This document shows, piece after piece, positions 16,336-25,463 of a stretch of DNA of 64,000 nt (position 1 is the first letter of the stretch; each line of letters opens with the position of its first letter). The position numbers were made by a program, and so were the translations under genes. The notes beneath the pieces are model-generated. The model had not been told where the DNA came from and did not search any database. It saw nothing but the letters and a program-made list of their open reading frames with translations. Source of the stretch: JAMXLO01 sp963818775 (GTDB lineage Bacteria; Pseudomonadota; Alphaproteobacteria; Acetobacterales; Acetobacteraceae); the NCBI GenBank assembly GCA_963818775.1, contig CAWFUF010000004.1, positions 248,001 through 312,000 of the forward strand, read 5' to 3'.

Positions 16336-17055
16336 CTACAGGAGAGCCGGGCCGTCCCGCGAGGGCAGCGAAACCGTCCCGGAAATTTCATCAGGCGCCA
16401 GCAGGTCGGCCAGCGCCACGGCCGCGAACCGCACGGTGACGTTGCGGCGTTGCTCGAGCGAGGCGGCATCCAGGCGGCCGACCGCTTCGCCCAGTGCAGA
16501 GGCGCTGCGCGGCAGACGCCTCACCAGCCATTCCTGCACTGCCTCTGGCAGACGTAGCTGCCTTTCAGCGAGCAGCCGGGCCAGCAGTGTCCGCAGCAGC
16601 GTGTCCTCCGGCGGCCCGATCTCCACTGCGGTCATCGCGCGCAGACGGCTGGCGAGGTCAGGTAGACGGACCGGCCAGCGCGACGGCGGCGTCGGAGAGG
16701 CAAGCAGGATCGGCAGCCCAGCCTCGCCTGCCGTGTTCAACAGATGCAGGAGCGCGGTTTCGTCGGCGACCGCATCGGCGTCATCCAGTGCAATGCCGGA
16801 AGCGGGCAATTCGGGCAGGCCCGTCAACGCGGTCCCGGACGAAAGCACCGCACCACTACGGGCCATCCAGATGTGCAGCAGATGAGTCTTGCCGCGCCCT
16901 GACTTGCCCCAGATTGCCAGCCGCCGGTCAGGCCAGTCGGCAGTGCGGCGCAGCCACGCGCAGGCCGCGGCATTGGACGGCGCCTCGCGAAAGTCGACCG
17001 CGGCAAAGCGGGGTCCACCAAAGATTGGCAGCGGCAGTTGACCGGCGGTGCGCAC
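16336..17055 (-). CDS. hdaA: DnaA-related replication regulator (HdaA/Hda)
   Basis: 239 residues, a shortened DnaA homologue lacking the DNA-binding domain. It stimulates ATP hydrolysis on DnaA together with the DNA polymerase sliding clamp and so limits initiation. The N-terminus holds a clamp-binding QLPLPI motif (about 6-11); the Walker A loop is GKSGRGKTHL (about 50) and the Walker B-like segment is IALDDAD. Start is GTG 17053-17055. Its place directly upstream of ppk1 is a conserved alphaproteobacterial arrangement. Confidence 0.85.
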   Translation of the reverse strand: MRTAGQLPLPIFGGPRFAAVDFREAPSNAAACAWLRRTADWPDRRLAIWGKSGRGKTHLLHIWMARSGAVLSSGTALTGLPELPASGIALDDADAVADETALLHLLNTAGEAGLPILLASPTPPSRWPVRLPDLASRLRAMTAVEIGPPEDTLLRTLLARLLAERQLRLPEAVQEWLVRRLPRSASALGEAVGRLDAASLEQRRNVTVRFAAVALADLLAPDEISGTVSLPSRDGPALL

Positions 17056-17097
17056 TGCGGAACTCCGAACCGGGCCCGACAGATAGTCAAGCCGTAC

Positions 17098-18045
17098 TCA
17101 GTTGCCTCCGCCGCTGCCCGGTGCCATTGCGACGATGTCCCAGATTTTCGCGGGATCGCGGCAGCCGGTGCCGTGCAGCGAGTAGGCGCGGCCTGACGAC
17201 AGGATGCGTTCAGCGAAGTCGCGGCACCAGCCGTATTGCGCGGAGCGCTTCGTGTCCACCAGCGTGACGACGCCAGCCGTGCCTGTGTCAGCGTCGGACC
17301 ACTTCGCCTGGCTGCCACTCAGTTGGGTTTCCAATGCGCGCTGCAGCGCGTAGGAGCGTTGGCGGAGTGCGCTGTCAGCCAATACCGGATCGGAACTGGT
17401 GTAACCGGTCAGGTCCGTGATCTGGAATGGGGCGTCACCAACCGCCTCGTCGGTGCGGACGTAGAACCCAATGTCGGGGGCATAGTAGAAACTGCGCCGG
17501 ATGAGCCCGTTGCCGGTCACGGCCGGCGTCTCACGCAGCGTGCAATCGACCCGCCACGTATCGAAATCACCAGCCACTGTCGTCACCCGTGCCGCGCCGA
17601 TAACGTTGCAGCCCCAGTCCTCCTGCACGGTCACCTGTTGGCCGCCTTCGCGCGGATGGACGTTGCGCGTGGCAGTAAACTTCACGCTCTTCGCGGGTTG
17701 CAGCGGAAAAAGCAGCGACGGGTCCCCGCTAACGCGGCGCTCCCCCAGGGCGGCGCCGTCGGCCCAGGTCAGACGGGGCGCCAGAACATCGCGCGAGGTC
17801 ACGAACGTACCATCGTTGTCACGCCAGTGGACCACATCGCCGTCCACAGCGGTCACGCTGTCATTGCTGCCATCGCTGAACTGGTACGAGTCGCCGAGGC
17901 CATAGGTCGGCAACGCGGCTGGTGGCAATGATGGGATGTCAACTGGCCGGTACGAGCCGCAGCCCGTCAGTGTCGCAAACAGGACCATCAAACCTGCGAG
18001 GCTGCCCGGCAGACTTGGCTTGGCGGAGAACCGTCCGCGGTGCAT
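17098..18045 (-). CDS. Outer-surface lipoprotein of unknown function
   Basis: 315 residues with a lipoprotein signal: hydrophobic LAGLMVLFAT followed by the lipobox LTGC (Cys29). The C-terminus contains YALQRALETQLSGSQAKWSDADTGTAG and later a GTGCRDPAKIWDIV-like end, reminiscent of 17-kDa-antigen/RT0821-type surface proteins. The middle is beta-rich. It is likely anchored in the outer membrane facing the periplasm. It lies 42 bp upstream of hdaA, same strand, but looks functionally unrelated. No specific family could be named with confidence. Confidence 0.7.
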   Translation of the reverse strand: MHRGRFSAKPSLPGSLAGLMVLFATLTGCGSYRPVDIPSLPPAALPTYGLGDSYQFSDGSNDSVTAVDGDVVHWRDNDGTFVTSRDVLAPRLTWADGAALGERRVSGDPSLLFPLQPAKSVKFTATRNVHPREGGQQVTVQEDWGCNVIGAARVTTVAGDFDTWRVDCTLRETPAVTGNGLIRRSFYYAPDIGFYVRTDEAVGDAPFQITDLTGYTSSDPVLADSALRQRSYALQRALETQLSGSQAKWSDADTGTAGVVTLVDTKRSAQYGWCRDFAERILSSGRAYSLHGTGCRDPAKIWDIVAMAPGSGGGN

Positions 18046-18184
18046 GACTCTCCTTACCGCGCTGCACCGGCTTCACGTGCGCAATCCATCGTGAAACCGA
18101 TATGCAGGCGTAAACAGTGCCGTGAGCGGAACTTTGCGGCGGCACACTCCGCTGTCCAGGCAGCGGGGCTTCGAAGGGGGAACC

Positions 18185-18580
18185 ATGCCACTGTTGACCA
18201 TGCCAGCACCTGCCCCTCCGCAGTCCCGCCGGATGTTACGGACGAGGCTCGGAGCCGCCGCGGTGGTCGCGATGGTCTCGGTTCCCTGCGCGGTCGATTT
18301 CCCTGCCGTGACGCTACACAGGGAAGCCGCCTATGCCCGCGCAGGCGATGATAGCACCGCGGGTCCCGTCGCCGCCGGCACGGAAGACACTGCTGGCGCA
18401 TCCAGTGCGGGCGCAGGTGCGAGAGCAGACCAGAGTGATGGCGGTCCCGGGGGCGACAATAGGGGAGGTGTCCAGAACCAGGATGAAACACAACGGGCGC
18501 CCGACCCTCTCGGGCGCTCCGACACCATCCTGTCCCCGTCACAGGAGCAGGATTTGATCAATCGCGGCTGGCCACGCTGA
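18185..18580 (+). CDS. Small secreted or periplasmic protein of unknown function
   Basis: 131 residues starting at ATG 18185, with AAGGGGGA six bases upstream. An N-terminal hydrophobic stretch (LGAAAVVAMVSVPCAVDF) after basic residues looks like a signal or anchor segment. The rest is low-complexity, rich in Gly, Ala, Ser, Asp and Gln, and ends ILSPSQEQDLINRGWPR, a C-terminal shape seen in other small alphaproteobacterial envelope proteins. It is divergent from the lipoprotein gene. Composition makes it less certain than its neighbours. Confidence 0.55.
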   Translation: MPLLTMPAPAPPQSRRMLRTRLGAAAVVAMVSVPCAVDFPAVTLHREAAYARAGDDSTAGPVAAGTEDTAGASSAGAGARADQSDGGPGGDNRGGVQNQDETQRAPDPLGRSDTILSPSQEQDLINRGWPR

Positions 18581-18582
18581 CG

Positions 18583-18606
18583 GCTTCAGCGGCCTCGCTG
18601 TGAAGC
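18583..18606. terminator. Hairpin between convergent genes
   Basis: GCTTCAGCG / CGC-TG-TGAAGC forms a stem of nine pairs with a small bulge and a 4-nt loop, in the 36-bp gap between the small secreted protein and perM, which converge. No clear T-run follows, so it is only a candidate terminator. Confidence 0.35.
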
Positions 18607-18616
18607 GGATGGATCG

Positions 18617-19786
18617 CTATCGCTTGGTTGGCGGGTCCAGATAAAGCGGGCTGGCCAGGTAGCGTCGCAGCCAAAAACGGCACAGCACGCCGATCGTTGC
18701 GGCAACCGGCACTGCCAGCATCACACCGAGAAAGCCGAAAGCTGCGCCACCAGCGAACAAGGCGAATATGACCCACACCGCGGGCAATTCCACGCGGTCG
18801 CCCAGGAAGCGCGGATAGATCACATAGCCTTCCAGAATCTGCCCGAACACCAGCACGCCACCCACGACGATGACGCCCCGCCAAAGCGGGAACTGCGCCA
18901 TGGCCAGTCCGAGCGCCGTGACGCCCCCGGTGATCGAGCCGACGTAGGGGATGAAAGACAGCAGCCCCGCCGCGATGCCGACGATGAGGCCGAGGTCCAG
19001 GCCGGCCACGGTCAGCGCCGAGGCGTAGTAAAGTGCCAGGATAATGCAACACAGCGCCTGGCCGCGAACCCAGGCTGACAGGATGCGGTCCACCTCGCGG
19101 GCCTGGGCGCGGATCACGTCGGCGTAGCGATGGGGCAGCCAGGAATCGACCATGCCGATCACCCGCGGCCAATCGCGCAGCAGATAGAAGCCCACAACCG
19201 GTGTCACCACCGCGAGCGTGAGCACATTGAAGATCGCGAAGCCTGCTCCCGTGACGCTGGTGAGCGAGGAGGCAATGAAGCTCAGCATATTGCCGGCCTG
19301 GCTGCTCACCAGGTCGCGCAACTTGTCGTTCACCACGTCGGAGCCGAAGTTCTGCTGCAGGTCGGTGAGCACCGTGCTGGCCCAACGCTGCAGCAACTGC
19401 ACGTATTGCGGAATACGGCCTAGCAGCAGGCCGATCTGCTGCAGGATGAGGGGGTATAGCAGCAGCGCGAACAACAGGACGCCGGCGATCAGCCCCAGGA
19501 TCATCAGCAGCGCCGCCAGCCCGCGGCCTAGCCCAAACCTGGTAAGCCGCGTCGTGGGTGGGTCGAGCACGTAGGCGATGCCGGCCGCGGCGACGAACGG
19601 CGCCAACACCGAGGCGAAGAGCTGCAAAGCCAGCCACGCGACCACGAGCAGCCCGACCACCAGCGCCACCCGCTGCCCACGCGTCGCCTGGCCCGGGGCC
19701 GTCGTCACCTCGGCGAACCAGGTCCGCGGCGCGGGCGGCGGAGGCGGAGGCGCTTCGGGCGGCGGCAGTTCTGCCGTGTCGGTCAT
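18617..19786 (-). CDS. AI-2E/PerM family membrane transporter
   Basis: 389 residues from ATG 19784-19786, which overlaps the upstream gene's TGA by four bases (ATGA). A cytosolic Pro-rich leader (PPPEAPPPPPPAP) precedes about eight helices. Family landmarks are the long extracytosolic helical domain (about 100-190), GLLSFIPYVGSITGG and the ILEGYVIYPRFLGDRVELP segment. Members include the AI-2 exporter TqsA, but most, including alphaproteobacterial PerM, have unknown substrates, so no transport claim is made. It is co-transcribed with the pgsA-like gene. Confidence 0.88.
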   Translation of the reverse strand: MTDTAELPPPEAPPPPPPAPRTWFAEVTTAPGQATRGQRVALVVGLLVVAWLALQLFASVLAPFVAAAGIAYVLDPPTTRLTRFGLGRGLAALLMILGLIAGVLLFALLLYPLILQQIGLLLGRIPQYVQLLQRWASTVLTDLQQNFGSDVVNDKLRDLVSSQAGNMLSFIASSLTSVTGAGFAIFNVLTLAVVTPVVGFYLLRDWPRVIGMVDSWLPHRYADVIRAQAREVDRILSAWVRGQALCCIILALYYASALTVAGLDLGLIVGIAAGLLSFIPYVGSITGGVTALGLAMAQFPLWRGVIVVGGVLVFGQILEGYVIYPRFLGDRVELPAVWVIFALFAGGAAFGFLGVMLAVPVAATIGVLCRFWLRRYLASPLYLDPPTKR

Positions 19787-20352
19787 CTGTTGCGTACCGT
19801 CACCCAGACATAGGCGGCGCCGGAGCCGAACGTGGTCGCCGCGACCAGCCATATCAGACCGGTCATCACGGCCGGCGCGGCAAGGTCGAACCCGGAAAGC
19901 AGCAGCGTTAGCGCCACCAGTGCGATCTGAAACACCGTATTAAGCTTCGAAATGTACAGCGGGCGGATCAATACCGACTGGCCAAGCAGTGACAGCACGA
20001 CCACACCACCGACGATTACCACATCGCGAAACACCACCAGAATGGCCAGCCAGTCAGGCAATGCCTCCACCGACGCCAAGGTCACGTACATCGTCACCAG
20101 CAAGGCCTTGTCGGCAACCGGATCCAACAGCGCGCCCACCATGTTGCCGCCGCCGTTGCGCCGCGCCAGCCAGCCGTCAATCGCGTCCGACAAGCCAGCC
20201 GCGAGAAACAGGAAGAATGCCTGCGAAAACTGGTGCTCCAGCACCAGCCATACCGACAGCGGTACCGCGCAAAGCCGCGCGAATGTGATAACGTTGGGCA
20301 GCGTCAGCAGTGCGGTCGATGCGCTTCGGCCAACTTGCGATCCGTCAGGCAT
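19783..20352 (-). CDS. CDP-alcohol phosphatidyltransferase (PgsA-like)
   Basis: 189 residues with several helices. It carries the complete signature D-x2-D-G-x2-A-R-x8-9-G-x3-D-x3-D, seen as SDAIDGWLARR followed by GALLDPVADK. Such enzymes swap the CMP of CDP-diacylglycerol for an alcohol; the closest named group is phosphatidylglycerophosphate synthase, though a cardiolipin-synthase-like role is possible. The start was placed at ATG 20350-20352 because the residues further upstream are not hydrophobic or conserved. It overlaps perM by 4 bp and diverges from purM. Confidence 0.85.
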   Translation of the reverse strand: MPDGSQVGRSASTALLTLPNVITFARLCAVPLSVWLVLEHQFSQAFFLFLAAGLSDAIDGWLARRNGGGNMVGALLDPVADKALLVTMYVTLASVEALPDWLAILVVFRDVVIVGGVVVLSLLGQSVLIRPLYISKLNTVFQIALVALTLLLSGFDLAAPAVMTGLIWLVAATTFGSGAAYVWVTVRNR

Positions 20353-20463
20353 CGGCCCGCATTTCCACGATTGCACCCCGCATTGCGCCGCGCCGTTGGC
20401 CTATGGTTGTTCCCGCCATCGTCCGGCGCGGCGGACCAAGGCAGTAGCGTATCGAGGGCCAGC

Positions 20464-21546
20464 ATGACCAGTGGTGATCACGATTCAAAGGCAATGGCCG
20501 GCAACGGGCTGACCTATCGTGCCGCCGGCGTGGACATCGAGGCTGCCGATTCACTGGTGGAGACGATCAAGCCGCTCGCGCGGGCCACGAATCGGGCTGG
20601 AGTGATGGGCAGCCTCGGAGGCTTCGGCGCGCTGTTCGACCTGAAGGCAGCGGGGTTCGCAGATCCGGTGCTCGTGTCCGGCACAGATGGTGTGGGCACG
20701 AAGTTGAAGATCGCCATCGAGACGGGGATCCATGATACGATCGGCGTCGACCTGGTTGCGATGTGCGTCAACGACATCGTGGTCCAGGGCGCCGAGCCCC
20801 TGTTCTTCCTGGATTATTTCGCCGCCGGGAAGCTCGACCCACACCAGGGGCGGGAGGTGATCGCCGGGATCGCCTCAGGCTGCAACGAGGCCGGCTGTGC
20901 CCTGGTGGGAGGCGAGACCGCGGAGATGCCCGGTATGTACCGCGAGGGCGACTACGACCTTGCCGGCTTTGCGGTCGGTGCGGCGGAGCGTGGGCATCTG
21001 CTGCCGCGCGGCGTTGTGCCGGGCGACACGGTCCTTGGGCTCGCCAGCTCCGGCGTTCACTCCAATGCATTTTCATTGGTGCGGCGCGTGGTGGAGATAA
21101 GTGGCCTGCCCTGGAGCGTGCCCGCGCCGTTCGACCCGGAGGTGTCGCTCGGGCAGGCGCTGATGACGCCGACCCGGATCTATGTTCCCGCGGTGCTCGC
21201 GCTGCACCGCGCCGGGCTGTTGAAGGCTGCGGCGCATATCACCGGCGGCGGACTGCCGGGCAATCTGCCCCGGGTGCTGCCGGAGGACACCGTGGCGGTG
21301 CTGGAACCCTATTGGTCCATCCCGCCGGTGTTCGGCTGGTTGGCGCGCACCGGTGGCGTGGCCTCTGACGAGATGCTGCGGGTTTTCAATTGCGGTATCG
21401 GCATGGCGATCGTGGTTGCCGACCCCGACGCGGCGACCGAGTTGCTGCGCGATCGCGGCGAAAGTGTCGCGCGCATCGGGCACATCGAGGCTGGCAGTGG
21501 CCCGGCGCAGGTACTGATCGACCTGCCGGCCGGTTGGCCAGGGTGA
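20464..21546 (+). CDS. purM: Phosphoribosylformylglycinamidine cyclo-ligase
   Basis: 360 residues. PurM closes the imidazole ring to give AIR in purine synthesis, using ATP. The opening LTYRAAGVDIEAADSLV, the SGTDGVGTKLKIA loop, CVNDIVVQGAEPLFFLDYFA and GGETAEMPGMY are all diagnostic. The start was taken at ATG 20464, since upstream in-frame sequence overlaps the divergent pgsA-like gene. Its TGA overlaps the purN GTG by four bases (GTGA), so the two are translationally coupled. Confidence 0.96.
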   Translation: MTSGDHDSKAMAGNGLTYRAAGVDIEAADSLVETIKPLARATNRAGVMGSLGGFGALFDLKAAGFADPVLVSGTDGVGTKLKIAIETGIHDTIGVDLVAMCVNDIVVQGAEPLFFLDYFAAGKLDPHQGREVIAGIASGCNEAGCALVGGETAEMPGMYREGDYDLAGFAVGAAERGHLLPRGVVPGDTVLGLASSGVHSNAFSLVRRVVEISGLPWSVPAPFDPEVSLGQALMTPTRIYVPAVLALHRAGLLKAAAHITGGGLPGNLPRVLPEDTVAVLEPYWSIPPVFGWLARTGGVASDEMLRVFNCGIGMAIVVADPDAATELLRDRGESVARIGHIEAGSGPAQVLIDLPAGWPG

Positions 21547-22169
21547 GGCGGCGCACCGCCGTTCTGATCAGCGGCCGCGGCTCCAACATGGCCTCGCTGA
21601 TCGCGGCAGCGCGCGATCCGGCCTACCCCGCGGAGATCGTGCTCGTAATTTCGAACCGGCCACACGCGCCTGGGCTCGCTCTGGCGCGCGATGCCGGGGT
21701 GGCAGGCGTGGCGATCGATAATCGCCCATTCAGGGACGACCGGACCGCGCACGAAGTGGCGATCCATGCGGCGCTGCGCGAGGCCGGTGCCGAGATCGTC
21801 TGCCTGGCCGGGTACATGCGGTTGCTGACACCATTTCTGGTCGACGCCTGGCAGGGGAGGATGCTGAACATCCACCCAAGCCTGTTGCCGGCATTTCCCG
21901 GGCTGGACACGCATGCGCGGGCGCTGGCCGCGGGGGTGAAGCTGCACGGCTGCACCGTGCATCTGGTGACCAACACGATGGACGAGGGACCGATCCTGGC
22001 GCAGGCAGCGGTGCCGGCGTTGCCCGGCGATACTGCTGAGACGCTGGCGGATCGGGTGCTGGCACAGGAGCACCGGATCTATCCGCTGGCGCTTCAGTGC
22101 TTTGCCGCGAGGACCGCTGGAGCGCTGCCGGCGGCAAATGCAGCTCTGCTCAATCCCACGGTCCCATGA
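21543..22169 (+). CDS. purN: Phosphoribosylglycinamide formyltransferase
   Basis: 208 residues. PurN transfers the formyl group from 10-formyl-tetrahydrofolate to GAR. The N-terminal LISGRGSNMASL binds the phosphate. The catalytic triad region is visible: Asn and His in MLNIHPSLLPAF, and Asp in TNTMDEGPILAQ. Start is GTG 21543 inside the purM stop. The C-terminus is slightly longer than in E. coli but ordinary for the group. Confidence 0.95.
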   Translation: MRRRTAVLISGRGSNMASLIAAARDPAYPAEIVLVISNRPHAPGLALARDAGVAGVAIDNRPFRDDRTAHEVAIHAALREAGAEIVCLAGYMRLLTPFLVDAWQGRMLNIHPSLLPAFPGLDTHARALAAGVKLHGCTVHLVTNTMDEGPILAQAAVPALPGDTAETLADRVLAQEHRIYPLALQCFAARTAGALPAANAALLNPTVP

Positions 22170-22245
22170 GCTCGCTTACATGATTTCGACGGGAGCGCGA
22201 CAGGTGGCGTACCATATGACCGGGTCACGCCCGGAGGGATATGCC

Positions 22246-22896
22246 ATGTCCGCAGAATTGTCCGCCGCACACGGTCTACCGTCCGAGCCGGCACGCCGCG
22301 ACTTCCTCAAGCTGGTGACAATGGCAACTGCTGCGATCGGAGGCGCCGCAGTCGCATGGGCATTCATTGACTCGATGAATCCCGCCGCCGACGTGATCGC
22401 CGCGGGCGCACCGATGGATATCGATGTCAGCAAGCTGGCACCAGGCCAGCAGATCGTCATCCTGTGGCGCGGCAGCCCGATCGTAGTGGTCAATCGAACG
22501 CCGGATGCCCTGAAGACCCTGCAACAGCCGAGCCTCGTTGCTCGTCTGAGCGACCCAAACTCGAGCGTCGAGCAACAGCCCAGCTATGCCCGCAACTGGC
22601 ATCGATCGATCAAGCCCGAGTTTGCGGTGTTGGTCGGCATCTGCACACATCTCGGCTGCCTGCCGTCCTATTTTCCCACGCCGAGCCCGACAGAGCCGGT
22701 CGCCAATTGGCCGGGCGGGTATTTCTGCCCCTGTCATGGCTCGAAATACGATCTGGCAGGCCGCGTCTACACAGGTGTGCCCGCGCCGTACAACCTCCCC
22801 GTGCCGCCCTATCATTTCCCCAGTGAGCACATCCTGCGCATCGGCGAAAACCCGCAGGGTGCCACCTTCACTCTGAGCTCGGTGGTGCAGATGTAG
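22246..22896 (+). CDS. petA: Ubiquinol-cytochrome c reductase Rieske iron-sulfur subunit
   Basis: 216 residues. It carries a twin-arginine type leader (RRDFLKLVT) and one N-terminal membrane anchor ending near the MNPAADV hinge. The [2Fe-2S] ligands are Cys133/His135 (CTHLGC) and Cys161/His164 (CPCHGS), with the disulfide partners Cys138 and Cys163 present. The end NLPVPPYHF is typical of bc1-type Rieske proteins. The start is ATG 22246 with a GGAGGG upstream. The usual partners petB (cytochrome b) and petC (cytochrome c1) do not follow; the next genes encode a CBS protein and a chloride channel. It would act in the periplasmic face of the bc1 complex if the partners are elsewhere. Confidence 0.92.
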   Translation: MSAELSAAHGLPSEPARRDFLKLVTMATAAIGGAAVAWAFIDSMNPAADVIAAGAPMDIDVSKLAPGQQIVILWRGSPIVVVNRTPDALKTLQQPSLVARLSDPNSSVEQQPSYARNWHRSIKPEFAVLVGICTHLGCLPSYFPTPSPTEPVANWPGGYFCPCHGSKYDLAGRVYTGVPAPYNLPVPPYHFPSEHILRIGENPQGATFTLSSVVQM

Positions 22897-22997
22897 GCCC
22901 GCTGGAGATGAACAAAGTCTAAGCCGATGTTAAGTAGGATCGTATCGGCCGCCCACCTATCTCTGCCACCAAGGATGGCGTGTGGAGGACGAAGCAA

Positions 22998-23433
22998 ATG
23001 TTCATCTCCGATGTGCTGAAAATCAAAGGCCGCAGCGTCGTGAAGGTGCGGCCTGCCGACACCGTGGCATTCGCTGTGGCGAGGCTCGCTGAACATTGTA
23101 TCGGCGCAGTTGTCGTCGAGGATCAGTGGATGAAGCCGGTCGGCATTTTCTCGGAGCGCGATTTCCTCAATGCGATCGCGCGTGACGGTGCCGCCGGTAC
23201 TCGGCTTCGAGGTGCGGCAGCTTATGTCGTCGCCGATCATCAGCTGTCATTCATCGGACCGCATCGACGCAGTGCTCGCCACGATGACCTTGACAAAGAT
23301 CAGACACGTACCCGTGATCGATGCCGGCTCACTGATCGGCATCGTCAGCATCGGCGACCTCGTGAAGCACCGGCTCGACGAAAAGGAGTTGGAAGCCAGC
23401 GTGCTGTTGGACCTGTCGCGCATGCACGCCTGA
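22998..23433 (+). pseudogene. CBS-domain protein, interrupted by a frameshift
   Basis: Two CBS domains are readable but in different frames. The first (ATG 22998, with a GGAGG upstream) runs MFISDVLKIKGRSVVKV to GIFSERDFLNAIARDG. The second continues one base further along, from about 23200 (VLGFEVRQLMSSPII) through VPVIDAGSLIGIVSIGDLVKHRL to the stop at 23433. One extra base between about 23180 and 23205 explains this; the intact protein would have about 145 residues. CBS pairs sense adenine nucleotides. Programmed frameshifting seems unlikely, because no slippery run is evident. A base error would restore the gene. Confidence 0.65.
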
Positions 23434-23540
23434 TCCGCCTGCCAGTTTCGATGTGAGTCATATCCAGGGGCACCGGGCGAGGTTGTCTATCGACGCGAGT
23501 GGGGTAAGAACCGTCGGACGACCACCTCGCGGACCGGAAG

Positions 23541-25376
23541 ATGGCCAACGACGTTTCCCACCCTGCACGGGCCGATAACCTCGACGCAGCAAGATCTTCG
23601 GTCGTCGAGGATGTCCGTCCGATGCCTCTGGTCTACCTGTGTCTGCTCGCCCTGGTGGTCGGCATCGTCGGCGGCCTCGGCGCGGTGGTCTTTCGCGGTC
23701 TGATCGCGTTCGTTCACAACCTGCTGTTCCTCGGCAAACTGTCTGTCATCTACAACTCCAGCCTGTTCACGCCGGCATCGCCGTGGGGCGCGTTGGTCAT
23801 TCTGGTGCCGGTCGTAGGCGCGATGGGCGTAACTTTCATCGTCACCAACTTCGCGCCAGAAGCTAAAGGGCACGGCGTGCCAGAGGTGATGGACGCCATC
23901 TACTACAATCGCGGCATCATCAGGCCGATCGTCGCCATCGCGAAGTCTCTCGCTTCGGCGCTGTCGATCGGCAGCGGAGCGGCCGTCGGACGCGAAGGCC
24001 CCATCATCCAGATCGGTTCGGCGTTCGGCTCCACGCTCGGGCAGGTGATCCGCATGTCGATGGGACAGCGCATCATCCTTGTCGCGGCCGGCGCCGGCGC
24101 CGGTATCGCGGCGACCTTCAACACGCCGATCGGCGGCGTGCTATTCGCCACCGAGCTGATGATGCCGGAAATCAGCGTCAACACCTTCCTGCCGGTGGCG
24201 ATTGCTACCGGCACCGCGACCTTCATCGGGCGGCTGTTCTTCGGCGACAGACCAGCGTTCGACGTCCCCGCCAACCTGACGCCATTGCCAGCCGAGGCAA
24301 AAAGCGCGGCAATCCTTGTGCTGTATTTGCTGCTCGGCGCGCTGATCGGCGTTGCGGCGGCGGTGTTCGTCCGCGGTCTGAATTGGTTTGAGGATCTGTT
24401 CGACAAGATTCCTGGCAACTACCTGCGCCACGTGCTGGGCATGCTGCTGGTCGGTCTGCTGCTGTACGCGCTGATGCGCTGGGGCGGGCACTATTACGTC
24501 GAGGGCGTCGGCTACGCCACAATTCAGGCGACGCTGACCAACCAGCTTGACGGCGCATGGTTCCTGTTGCTGCTGTACGTCTGCAAGCTGCTGGCAACCT
24601 CCTTGAGCCTGGGTTCCGGCGCCTCTGGAGGTATCTTCTCGCCATCGCTGTTCATGGGCGCGACGCTCGGGGGTGCGTTCGCCGGCCTGCTGCAATTCAT
24701 CTTTCCAGCTTTGCCGATCAGCGTTCCTGCATTCGCAATGGTCGGCATGGGCACGATGGTTGGCAGCGGCACTGGCGCCGCAATGACCTCGGTCGCCATG
24801 GTGTTCGAGATGACGCGCGACTACAACATCGTGCTGCCAACCATACTGGCGGTCGCGGTTGGGCTCGGCACGCGGCGACTGCTGTCGCGCGAGAACATCT
24901 ACACGATGAAGCTGTTCCGTCGCGGTCATCCGATCCCGAAGGCGCTGCACGCCAACATGTTCCTCGTGCGCACCGCCGCCGCGGTGATGGACAGGGACTT
25001 CCTGCTTGTCGATGAAGGCGAGAGTTTCGCCAGGTTCCTGCAATTATCGGATGGTCTGAGCGGCTTGCGCCATGTCGTGGTGACGCGTGGGAATCTGATC
25101 GTAGGCGTGCTGAGGATCAACACCGACCTGCGCCGCACGGTCAGCGCGGCCGGCGCGGACGTGGTGATGGGAACATTGGCGCGACGCAACTTTACCATCG
25201 TGCGGCAGAACGCGGTCATGTTCGACGTGATCAGCAGGTTCTGGCGCCGGCAGGCCGTCATGGGTGTGGTGGTGGATGGATCGGGTGTGCCGCGCCGACA
25301 TAACGTTGTCGGCGTCATCACGAAGGAGCACATCGCCGACGAGGTGGCGAGCAGCGTGAGCATGTATCCGCGCTGA
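23541..25376 (+). CDS. Voltage-gated-type chloride channel/antiporter with C-terminal CBS domains
   Basis: 611 residues. The N-terminal ClC membrane core has about ten helices and the selectivity-filter motifs GSGAAVGREGPIIQ (gating Glu) and GSGASGGIFSPSL. The C-terminal 130 residues form a degenerate CBS-like pair (VVVTRGNLIVGVLRI, VMGVVVDGSG...VVGVITKEHIADEV). It moves chloride, as a channel or an H+/Cl- exchanger. Start is ATG 23541 after GGACCGGAAG. Its upstream neighbour is the frameshifted CBS-domain gene, which might once have been functionally linked. Confidence 0.92.
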   Translation: MANDVSHPARADNLDAARSSVVEDVRPMPLVYLCLLALVVGIVGGLGAVVFRGLIAFVHNLLFLGKLSVIYNSSLFTPASPWGALVILVPVVGAMGVTFIVTNFAPEAKGHGVPEVMDAIYYNRGIIRPIVAIAKSLASALSIGSGAAVGREGPIIQIGSAFGSTLGQVIRMSMGQRIILVAAGAGAGIAATFNTPIGGVLFATELMMPEISVNTFLPVAIATGTATFIGRLFFGDRPAFDVPANLTPLPAEAKSAAILVLYLLLGALIGVAAAVFVRGLNWFEDLFDKIPGNYLRHVLGMLLVGLLLYALMRWGGHYYVEGVGYATIQATLTNQLDGAWFLLLLYVCKLLATSLSLGSGASGGIFSPSLFMGATLGGAFAGLLQFIFPALPISVPAFAMVGMGTMVGSGTGAAMTSVAMVFEMTRDYNIVLPTILAVAVGLGTRRLLSRENIYTMKLFRRGHPIPKALHANMFLVRTAAAVMDRDFLLVDEGESFARFLQLSDGLSGLRHVVVTRGNLIVGVLRINTDLRRTVSAAGADVVMGTLARRNFTIVRQNAVMFDVISRFWRRQAVMGVVVDGSGVPRRHNVVGVITKEHIADEVASSVSMYPR

Positions 25377-25463
25377 CCGGCCAGGGTGCATGGCCGAGGG
25401 GTTGCCCGGAGTGGCTCCGCTGCCATAGAACGGGGGCAGATCAATCCCTCCAGCCGAGGCCGC

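Noticed and set aside
24141..25043. Long minus-strand frame inside the ClC gene
   Set aside because: Antisense shadow, His/Gln-rich composition, no family.
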